Assembly (NCBI RefSeq): GCF_002210435.1
Contig: NZ_MZMV01000008.1
Location: 62,001 to 126,000, forward strand
Length of the DNA stretch: 64,000 bases
Origin: Micromonospora wenchangensis
GTDB taxonomy: Bacteria > Actinomycetota > Actinomycetes > Mycobacteriales > Micromonosporaceae
Reading direction: 5' to 3'
Positions 57,848 to 64,000 of the stretch are shown in pieces; the first letter of the stretch is position 1, and each line of letters starts with the position of its first letter. The translations under genes and the position numbers were made by a program. The notes beneath the pieces are model-generated. The model did not search any database. It saw only the letters and a program-made list of their open reading frames with translations, and was not told the DNA's origin.

Positions 57848-59284
57848 TCAGCCCTCGATGTGGTGCATGACGTGCTTGATCCGGGTGTAGTCCTCCAGGC
57901 TGTAGACCGACAGGTCCTTGCCGTGGCCGGAGTGCTTGAAGCCGCCGTGCGGCATCTCCGAGACGAACGGGATGTGGGTGTTCACCCAGACGCAGCCGAA
58001 GTCGAGCCGGCGGGTCATCCGCATCGCCCGGCCGTGGTCGCGGGTCCAGACCGAGGCGGACAGGCCGTAGTCGACGCCGTTGGCCCAGCGCACCGCCTCG
58101 TCCTCGTCGGTGAACCGCTGCACGGTGATGACCGGGCCGAACACCTCCTGCTGGATGATCTCGTCGGCCTGGCGTACCCCGGAGACCACGGTGGGGGAGT
58201 AGAAGTAGCCGCGCCCGCCCACCCGCGTACCACCGGTGTGCAGGTCGGCGTGGTCGGGCAGCCGGTCGACGAAGCCGCTGACCCGGGCGAGCTGGTTGGC
58301 GTTGTTCAACGGACCGTAGAGCACGTCGGCGTCGTCCGGGCCGCCGGTGCGGGTGTTGCGGGCCTGCTCGGTGAGGGCCGCCACGAAGTCGTCGTGCACG
58401 CCGGGCCCGGCCAGCACCCGGGTCGCCGCGGTGCAGTCCTGGCCGGCGTTGAAGTAGCCGCCCGTCGCGATCGCCTCGGCCGCCGCCGCCACGTCGGCGT
58501 CGTCGAAGACCACCACCGGGGCCTTGCCGCCCAGCTCCAGGTGGGTCCGCTTGAGATCCGGGGCGGCGGCGGACGCGACCTCCATGCCCGCCCGGGTCGA
58601 GCCGGTGATCGACACCAGCTGCGGGGTCGGATGCGCCACGAGGGTACGGCCGGTGTCCCGGTCGCCGCAGACCACGTTGAACACCCCCGGCGGGAGGAAC
58701 TCGGCGGCGATCTCGGCCAGCAGCAGCGTCGACACCGGCGTGGTGTCCGACGGCTTCAACACCACCGTGTTGCCGGCCGCCAACGCCGGGGCGATCTTCC
58801 ACACCGCCATCATCAGCGGGTAGTTCCACGGGGTGACCTGCGCGCAGACGCCGATCGGCTCCCGCCGCACGTACGAGGTGTGCCCCGCCAGGTACTCCCC
58901 GGCCGAGCGGCCCTCCAGCAGCCGGGCCGCCCCGGCGAAGAACCGGAACTGGTCCACCGCCGGCGGCAGCTCCTCCTCGGCGGTGAGCTGGCGCGGCTTG
59001 CCGGTGTTGCGCACCTCCGCGTCGACCAGTTCGGCCGCCCGGGACTCCACCGCGTCGGCGAGTTTCAACAGCGCCCGCTGCCGCTCGGCGGGGGTGGTGT
59101 CCCGCCAGGTCTCGAAGGCGGTCGCGGCGGCCCGCATCGCCGCGTCCACGTCGGCCGCGCCGGAGACGGGGGCCTGGGCGAAGACGTCACCGGTGCAGGG
59201 GTCGATCAGGTCGGCGTGACCGCCGTCCACCGGGTCGACGTACGCGCCGTCGACGAAGTTGCGTAGCTGCTGCTGGTCGCTCAT
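57848..59284 (-). CDS. patD: Gamma-aminobutyraldehyde dehydrogenase
   Basis: The 478-residue NAD-dependent aldehyde dehydrogenase oxidises 4-aminobutyraldehyde to GABA. It has the cofactor motif [29 protein letters not shown], the catalytic Glu in HLELGGKAP, the nucleophile Cys284 in [15 protein letters not shown], and [33 protein letters not shown], whose C terminus is typical of PatD/Prr enzymes. GGAGAG precedes ATG 59284 by 8 nt. It is the first gene of a two-gene operon with gabT and is divergent from a second aldehyde dehydrogenase across 142 bp. Confidence 0.92.
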   Translation of the reverse strand: MSDQQQLRNFVDGAYVDPVDGGHADLIDPCTGDVFAQAPVSGAADVDAAMRAAATAFETWRDTTPAERQRALLKLADAVESRAAELVDAEVRNTGKPRQLTAEEELPPAVDQFRFFAGAARLLEGRSAGEYLAGHTSYVRREPIGVCAQVTPWNYPLMMAVWKIAPALAAGNTVVLKPSDTTPVSTLLLAEIAAEFLPPGVFNVVCGDRDTGRTLVAHPTPQLVSITGSTRAGMEVASAAAPDLKRTHLELGGKAPVVVFDDADVAAAAEAIATGGYFNAGQDCTAATRVLAGPGVHDDFVAALTEQARNTRTGGPDDADVLYGPLNNANQLARVSGFVDRLPDHADLHTGGTRVGGRGYFYSPTVVSGVRQADEIIQQEVFGPVITVQRFTDEDEAVRWANGVDYGLSASVWTRDHGRAMRMTRRLDFGCVWVNTHIPFVSEMPHGGFKHSGHGKDLSVYSLEDYTRIKHVMHHIEG

Positions 59285-59333
59285 GGTGAGGTCTCTCCAG
59301 GGGTGGCTGGGAGTGGAGTCAGCGGACGTAATC

Positions 59334-59346
59334 GCAGTCTGACTGC
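59334..59346. promoter_or_regulatory. Inverted repeat GCAGTC-T-GACTGC in the divergent dehydrogenase promoter region
   Basis: This perfect dyad lies 50 bp from the patD start and 81 bp from the divergent aldehyde dehydrogenase start. The left part (CGCAGTCTG) recurs at 48594-48602 in the importer/Lrp region. The whole 142-bp gap is relatively AT-rich. It is a candidate operator. Confidence 0.45.
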
Positions 59347-59426
59347 CATCTTGGCTACTGAATTCGCGGCAGACAAGGGCTTGAGCGACTGTTTCCGTGC
59401 GACTGCGTGTCGTCTACGCTGCCGAC

Positions 59427-60866
59427 GTGGAGCCGAGAGCGTTCTGGGTCGCCGGTCGGGCCGTGCACGGCGACGACGAGGTGACCGTCACCCACCCGTA
59501 CGACGGTCGGGCGGTGGGGCGTACCAGCTGGGCCACGCCCGACCAGGTCGAGGCCGCCGTCGCCGCGGCGGCCCGGGTGGCGGCGCAGGCCGCGGCCCTG
59601 CCCGCGCACGTCCGGGCGGCGGCCCTGGACCACGTGTCCCGGGAACTCGCCGCCCGGACGGCCGAGGTGGCCGACCTGATCACCGCCGAGAACGGCAAAC
59701 CGATCATCTGGGCGCGGGCCGAGGTGGGCCGGGCGGTGTCCACGTTCCGCTGGGCGGCCGAGGAGGCCCGACGGTTCTCCGGCGAGTTGCAGCGGCTCGA
59801 CACCGACCCCGCCGCGACCGGCCGGATCGCCCTGGTCCGGCGGGTGCCCCGGGGGCCGGTGCTCGGCATCACCCCGTTCAACTTCCCGCTCAACCTGGTG
59901 GCCCACAAGGTCGCCCCGGCCCTCGCGGTCGGCGCGCCGGTCATCGTGAAGCCGGCCCCGGCGACACCGCTGTCCGCGCTGCTGCTCGGCGGGATCCTGG
60001 CCGGCACGGACCTGCCGGCCGGCATGGTGTCGGTGCTGCCGCTGCCCAACGACCGCACCGCCGCACTGGTCGACGACCCCCGGCTGCCGGTGGTGTCGTT
60101 CACCGGCTCCGGGCCGGTCGGGGCGCAGATCCGCCGTCAGGTGCCGGACAAGCACGTCACCCTGGAACTCGGCGGCAACGCGGCGGCGGTGGTCTGCGCC
60201 GACTGGGCGTCCGACGAGGACCTGGATTTCGCCGCCCGGCGGATCGCCACCTTCGGCAACTACCAGGCCGGGCAGTCCTGCATCGCGGTGCAGCGGGTCC
60301 TCGTGCACGAGCGACGCTACGCCGCCTTCCTGCCCCGGCTGGTCGCCGCCGTGCGGGCGCTGCGCACCGGCGACCCGACCGCCGAGTCGACCGACGTCGG
60401 GCCGCTGGTCTCCGTCGAGGCCGCCCGCCGGGTCGAGACGTGGATCGACGAGGCCGTCGCCGCCGGGGCCACCGTCGAGGTCGGGGGCCGCCGCGACGGC
60501 GCCAGCCACCCGCCCACCGTGCTGACCGGGGTGCCACCCTCGGCGAGGGTCAGTGCGGAGGAGGTCTTCGGGCCGGTGCTGGTGGTGTCCCCGGTGGAGA
60601 GCGACGACGCCGCGTTCGCCGCCGTCAACGACTCGGCGTACGGGTTGCAGGCCGGCGTGTTCACCCACCGGCTCGACGTGGCGTTCACCGCCGCCCGGGT
60701 GCTGGAGGTGGGCGGGGTGATCGTCGGCGACGTGCCGTCGTACCGGGCCGACCAGATGCCGTACGGGGGTGTCAAGGGCAGCGGCGTCGGTCGGGAGGGG
60801 GTACGCGCGGCGATGGACGACTACACCGAGCCGAGGGTGCTGGTGCTGACCGGGATGCCGCTGTAG
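59427..60866 (+). CDS. Aldehyde dehydrogenase, probable succinate-semialdehyde dehydrogenase
   Basis: The 479-residue enzyme oxidises an aldehyde to the acid with NAD(P). The NAD-binding ITPFNFPLNLVAHKVAPALAVGAPVIVKPAPAT, the Glu in TLELGGNAAA and the nucleophile Cys285 in YQAGQSCIAVQRV are intact. It is not closely similar to patD, so it is probably the final enzyme, succinate semialdehyde to succinate. The substrate is inferred from the gene neighbourhood and not decided by motifs. GTG 59427 lies 6 nt after TACGCT (59415-59420), a leaderless arrangement. It is divergent from patD. Confidence 0.85.
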   Translation: MEPRAFWVAGRAVHGDDEVTVTHPYDGRAVGRTSWATPDQVEAAVAAAARVAAQAAALPAHVRAAALDHVSRELAARTAEVADLITAENGKPIIWARAEVGRAVSTFRWAAEEARRFSGELQRLDTDPAATGRIALVRRVPRGPVLGITPFNFPLNLVAHKVAPALAVGAPVIVKPAPATPLSALLLGGILAGTDLPAGMVSVLPLPNDRTAALVDDPRLPVVSFTGSGPVGAQIRRQVPDKHVTLELGGNAAAVVCADWASDEDLDFAARRIATFGNYQAGQSCIAVQRVLVHERRYAAFLPRLVAAVRALRTGDPTAESTDVGPLVSVEAARRVETWIDEAVAAGATVEVGGRRDGASHPPTVLTGVPPSARVSAEEVFGPVLVVSPVESDDAAFAAVNDSAYGLQAGVFTHRLDVAFTAARVLEVGGVIVGDVPSYRADQMPYGGVKGSGVGREGVRAAMDDYTEPRVLVLTGMPL

Positions 60867-60900
60867 CGCCTGACCGGCGGTGCCCGATTAGGGTGGGGCG

Positions 60901-61098
60901 ATGACGGACCCTGCTGCCAAGAAGCGTCAGACGACCGCCTGGGTGTCGGGCATGGCCATCGGCATCGTCATCGGGTTGATCATGTTCCGGGACGCCGTCG
61001 GTGTGGCGTTCGGGATCTCCATCGGTATCGCCTTCGCCATCGCCTTCGGTGCCTTCGACAAGAAGAAGGAGGACGGGCGCGACGGTGAGCCCGGCTGA
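60901..61098 (+). CDS. Small two-segment membrane protein
   Basis: The 65-residue protein has two adjacent hydrophobic stretches, WVSGMAIGIVIGLIMF and VGVAFGISIGIAFAIAFGAF, separated by RDAVG, and a charged tail KKKEDGRDGEPG. ATG 60901 lies 6 nt after TAGGGT (60889-60894), so it is leaderless. Its end overlaps the endonuclease V start by 14 bp, so the two are co-translated. Its function is unknown. Confidence 0.7.
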   Translation: MTDPAAKKRQTTAWVSGMAIGIVIGLIMFRDAVGVAFGISIGIAFAIAFGAFDKKKEDGRDGEPG

Positions 61099-61816
61099 GA
61101 GCGCCGAACTGCCGCAGTGGGACGGTGCCGCCGGGTCGCCGGGGTTGACGGTCGCCGAGGCGGTGGCCGTACAGGACCGGTTGCGGCCCCGGGCGGACCT
61201 GGTCGGGCCGGGGCCGCGCCGGCCCGCGACGGTCGCCGGCCTCGACGTGGCGTACGCGCCTGACGGCGACCTGCTCGCCGCGGCGGTGACCGTGCTCGAC
61301 ACCGCCACCCTGACGGTGGTGGACCACGCGGTCAGCGTCGGTCGGCCCGCGTTCGGGTACGTGCCGGGGCTGTTCGCCTTCCGTGAGCTGCCCGCCCTGC
61401 TGGCCGCCCTGGACCGGCTGACCGTCCGGCCCGAGCTGCTGGTCTGCGACGGGCACGGGCTGGCCCATCCGCGCCGCTTCGGGTTGGCCTGCCACCTGGG
61501 CGTGGTGACCGGGCTCCCCGCGATCGGGGTGGGCAAGACCCCGCTGGTCGGCACGTGGACCGGGCCGGGCCCGCGCCGGGGGGACACCGCCGAGCTGGTC
61601 GACGCCGGTGAGGTGGTCGGCCGGGTGCTGCGTACCCGAGACGGGGTGAAGCCGGTGTTCGTCAGCGTCGGGCACCGGATGGGCCTGGACAACGCCGTCG
61701 CGCAGGTGCTCGCGTCGACGCCGCGGTACCGGCTGCCGGAGACCACCCGTACCGCCGACCGGCTCTGCCGCGAGACCCTCGCCGCCGCCACCGGCCCGGC
61801 CCGCGCCACCGGCTGA
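61085..61816 (+). CDS. nfi: Endonuclease V
   Basis: This DNA/RNA repair enzyme cuts one base past deaminated purines such as inosine. The 243-residue product has the family's acidic triad: Asp54 in GLDVAYA, Glu101 in FAFRELPALL and Asp122 in LVCDGHGLAHPRRFGLACHLGV, followed by PAIGVGKTPL. Length and order match Nfi. GTG 61085 overlaps the preceding small membrane gene by 14 bp; the longer open frame is a shadow. It ends before a 137-bp gap with TAACCT (about 61912-61917), a probable -10 of the next gene. Confidence 0.92.
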   Translation: MSPAESAELPQWDGAAGSPGLTVAEAVAVQDRLRPRADLVGPGPRRPATVAGLDVAYAPDGDLLAAAVTVLDTATLTVVDHAVSVGRPAFGYVPGLFAFRELPALLAALDRLTVRPELLVCDGHGLAHPRRFGLACHLGVVTGLPAIGVGKTPLVGTWTGPGPRRGDTAELVDAGEVVGRVLRTRDGVKPVFVSVGHRMGLDNAVAQVLASTPRYRLPETTRTADRLCRETLAAATGPARATG

Positions 61817-61953
61817 GGGGCGGGACGGCCGGAGCTGGGCGGTCGGGTCGAGGGGGTAACGCGGCCCACATGCGGGGCGCTCTGTCACCGGGTGCCCTGT
61901 CGCGCTGGTAGTAACCTGGCCGGCGGCCCCCGCCGGGGCGGAGGGGGTGGGAG

Positions 61954-63156
61954 ATGTCCGTGCGTCGGCAGGTGGGCCGGGTGGTGACCGTCGGTGCGCT
62001 GCTCGCCGGCCTGGTGGCCGTCGGCGCGCTCCCCGCCCACGCGGACGAGGACCGGGTGCGGGTGCGGGCCTCGGGCGGCTTCTCCGCCGGGGGCTCCCCG
62101 GGCGGGGTCGCGATCGAGGTGCGCAAACGCACCGACGGGTGTGTGCTGCTGCGGACCGCATTGGGGCTGAGCCTGGCCGGGGTTGGCGCGGACCAGGTGC
62201 GGGTAGAGGTGAATGTCGGGGGGCGGTGGTCCACTGTTCCCGTCACCGGTGGCGGTGGCGTGCTCCAGGTCTCCCGTACCTCGTCGGCGGGTCCACCGTT
62301 GTGCAAGGGAAAGAGCAGCACCGTCCGCTACCGGGTGGCGTTCCTCGCCGGGGCGCCGGCGGGCCGGCTGGACGTGGTCGGTGAGGCGACGACCGCGGTC
62401 GGCCGGCTGATCGGCCGGGGTGCCGACACGTCCCGGGTCGGCGGACGGGCCGCCGGTTCCCCCACGCCGAGTCCCACCCCGACCAGGAAACCCACGCCCA
62501 CCCCCGACGCGACCACGTCCGCGCCCGCGCCGACGACGGCGACCACCGGGGCCGCGCTCGCCGCCCCGGTGGCCGGCCCGACCGGCACCGCCGCCGCAGA
62601 GACCTCCGGAGGATCCATGACCATGTTTGCCGGCATCGCCCTGGTGATCCTGGGTGCCGGGCTCATCGCCCTGCTGATCTTCCGGTCCCGCGCCGACCGG
62701 GCCGCGGTCGACCCGGGCCGGGCCACCGACCCCGTCGACCTGCCGGTCCTGCCGCAACCCCGCAACCCGGGCCCGACCACCTACCGCTCCGGGGGCGCGG
62801 CGGGTGCCCCGGCCCCGGCACCCTCCGGCCAGGTGTACGGGCAGCCGCAGCCGCAACCGCAGCCGTCCGCGCCCGCCCGCCCGGGTGGCCTGTACGGGGC
62901 GCCGGCCGCCTACCCGACGGTGACGCCCACCCCGCGCCCGGCCGGTGGGGTGTACGGCAGCCGCCCGGCAGCCGTCCCGCCCGCCCAGGGTGGTCCGGTC
63001 TCCGCGCCACCCGCCCCGTCCGCACCGACCCCGCCGGTCTCCGCGCCACCCGCGCCGACCCCGCCGGTCTCCGCTCCGCCCGCACCGGGTCAGCCGGCGT
63101 CACCGCCCGCCACCGGCGGTGGAGCGACGACGATCATGCCCGAGCTCCCCGGCTAG
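61954..63156 (+). CDS. Secreted-anchored membrane protein with proline-rich cytoplasmic tail
   Basis: The 400-residue product has a Sec signal (MSVRRQVGRVVTVGALLAGLVAVGALPAHA, cleavage near residue 31), an extracellular domain of about 130 residues (RVRVRASGGFSAGGSPGGVAIEVRKRTDGCVLLRTALGLSL), a Pro/Thr-rich linker, one membrane helix at about 226-246 (MFAGIALVILGAGLIALLIF), and a cytoplasmic tail of about 150 residues with YGQPQPQPQPS and repeated PPVSAPPAP units. No enzyme family is recognised. The tail resembles that of the protein at 35465. ATG 61954 follows GGGGGTGGGAG. It stands directly before the phosphomannomutase gene. Confidence 0.75.
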   Translation: MSVRRQVGRVVTVGALLAGLVAVGALPAHADEDRVRVRASGGFSAGGSPGGVAIEVRKRTDGCVLLRTALGLSLAGVGADQVRVEVNVGGRWSTVPVTGGGGVLQVSRTSSAGPPLCKGKSSTVRYRVAFLAGAPAGRLDVVGEATTAVGRLIGRGADTSRVGGRAAGSPTPSPTPTRKPTPTPDATTSAPAPTTATTGAALAAPVAGPTGTAAAETSGGSMTMFAGIALVILGAGLIALLIFRSRADRAAVDPGRATDPVDLPVLPQPRNPGPTTYRSGGAAGAPAPAPSGQVYGQPQPQPQPSAPARPGGLYGAPAAYPTVTPTPRPAGGVYGSRPAAVPPAQGGPVSAPPAPSAPTPPVSAPPAPTPPVSAPPAPGQPASPPATGGGATTIMPELPG

Positions 63157-63225
63157 GAGGGGACGGACGCCACCGCTCCGATACGCTCAGGGTCGTTGAC
63201 GACCCCTGTCGAGGAGCTGAAACCG

Positions 63226-64000
63226 GTGTCTGACCTGTCCCAGATCGTGAAGGCGTACGACGTCCGTGGGACGGTGCCCGACCAGTGGGACGAGCGGGTC
63301 GCCGAAGCCCTCGGTGCCGCCCTCACCCGGGTGCTCGACGATGCCGGCGAGCCGGACGGTGCCGTACTGATCGCGCACGACATGCGGGCCACCGGCCCGG
63401 GGCTGGCCGCCGCCTTCGCCGACGGCGTGCGGGCCGAGGGGCGGGCCGTGATCGAGCTGGGGCTCGCCTCCACCGACATGCTCTACTACGCCTCCGGCGC
63501 GCTCGGCCTGCCCGGGGCGATGTTCACCGCCAGTCACAACCCGGCGCAGTACAACGGCATCAAGATGTGCCGTTCCGGGGCCCGCCCGATCGGCCAGGAC
63601 AGCGGCCTGGCCGACATCCGGGCCCGGGCCCAGGCGCTGTTGGACGCCGGCACCAGGCCGGCCGCTGCCTCGCCGGCCCCGGCCGACCGGCGTGACCTGC
63701 TCCCCGACTACGCGGCCCACCTGCGCAAACTGGTCGACCTGTCGACCATCCGCCCGCTCAAGGTGGTGGTGGACGCCGGTAACGGGATGGGCGGCTACAC
63801 GGTGCCGAGCGTGCTCGGCGACGCGGCGTTGCCGGCCCTGCCGCTGGAGATCGTGCCGCTCTACTTCGAGCTGGACGGCACCTTCCCCAACCACGAGGCC
63901 AACCCGCTCGACCCGAGGAACCTGGTCGACCTCCAGCGGGCCGTGGTGACCCACTCCGCCGACCTCGGCCTGGCCTTCGACGGGGACGCCGACCGGTGCT
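63226..64000 (+). CDS. manB: Phosphomannomutase/phosphoglucomutase, N-terminal part (truncated by window end)
   Basis: The enzyme interconverts mannose 6-phosphate and mannose 1-phosphate, supplying ManC. The visible 258 residues contain the N-terminal YDVRGTVPDQWD, the phosphoserine loop TASHNPAQYNGIK with Ser103, DAGNGMGGYTVPSVL and the metal-binding start FDGDADR at the very end. The gene runs out of the window. GTG 63226 follows GAGGAG by 9 nt, and TACGCT at about 63182-63187 is a possible -10. In mycobacterial order this is pmmA, next to DUF3499 (from memory); here about 20 kb intervene. Confidence 0.9.
   Translation, partial: MSDLSQIVKAYDVRGTVPDQWDERVAEALGAALTRVLDDAGEPDGAVLIAHDMRATGPGLAAAFADGVRAEGRAVIELGLASTDMLYYASGALGLPGAMFTASHNPAQYNGIKMCRSGARPIGQDSGLADIRARAQALLDAGTRPAAASPAPADRRDLLPDYAAHLRKLVDLSTIRPLKVVVDAGNGMGGYTVPSVLGDAALPALPLEIVPLYFELDGTFPNHEANPLDPRNLVDLQRAVVTHSADLGLAFDGDADRC

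Overview
The window is about 64 kb of very GC-rich, densely coding DNA with frequent GTG starts. It encodes mycothiol metabolism (mca), coenzyme F420 synthesis (fbiA, fbiB, fbiC), a WhiB iron-sulfur regulator, an XRE/DUF397 regulatory set and several actinobacterial families of unknown function (DUF3499, DUF4307, DUF4331, TIGR03089, an SCO7613-like membrane protein). This points to a filamentous actinomycete, most likely of the Micromonosporaceae; the genus is an inference. No rRNA, tRNA, CRISPR array, transposase or phage gene was seen.

Layout. Positions 1-12770 hold a partial RelE-like gene, metB, an amidase coupled to ilvA, greA, a DUF4307 gene, mca, a small membrane protein, a GGDEF-EAL cyclic-di-GMP enzyme with a leader ORF, a secreted phospholipase C and a DUF255 thioredoxin-like gene. 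Positions 12977-31803 hold purK-purE, a giant membrane protein, a UDP-glucose 6-dehydrogenase, an acyl-CoA dehydrogenase, a thioesterase, acetoacetyl-CoA synthetase, a TIGR03089 gene, a glycosyltransferase, manC and a Nudix gene. Positions 32084-43299 hold an ArsR-like regulator, the F420 genes, a DUF4331 island, whiB and its two companions (zincin-like and DUF3499).

Positions 43473-60866 are dominated by a polyamine/GABA block. It contains an aminotransferase and a FAD oxidase, an Lrp regulator, a four-gene polyamine ABC importer, a saccharopine-dehydrogenase-like gene, gabT, an aminobutyraldehyde dehydrogenase and a second aldehyde dehydrogenase. Together these could take up putrescine and convert it through GABA to succinate. 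Two accessory modules sit inside: XRE plus two DUF397 genes, and an AbiEi/DUF559 gene. Positions 60901-64000 hold a small membrane protein, endonuclease V, a proline-rich membrane protein and the start of a phosphomannomutase gene. The backbone gene order resembles two blocks of the Mycobacterium chromosome (metB to DUF255, and purK to pmmA), with the polyamine block lying inside the second.

The most unusual signals are non-coding. Three families of intergenic palindromes recur through the window and tend to bracket accessory modules. Many genes have a TANNNT hexamer 6-8 nt before the start codon, as expected for leaderless transcripts, including a pair of overlapping divergent -10 boxes in a 23-bp gap. 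The whiB promoter carries a perfect 16-bp palindrome over its -10, and a 12-nt word is shared by two control regions of the polyamine block. Recent duplications appear as a perfect 72-bp in-frame repeat, a nearly identical two-domain protein and twin DUF397 genes.
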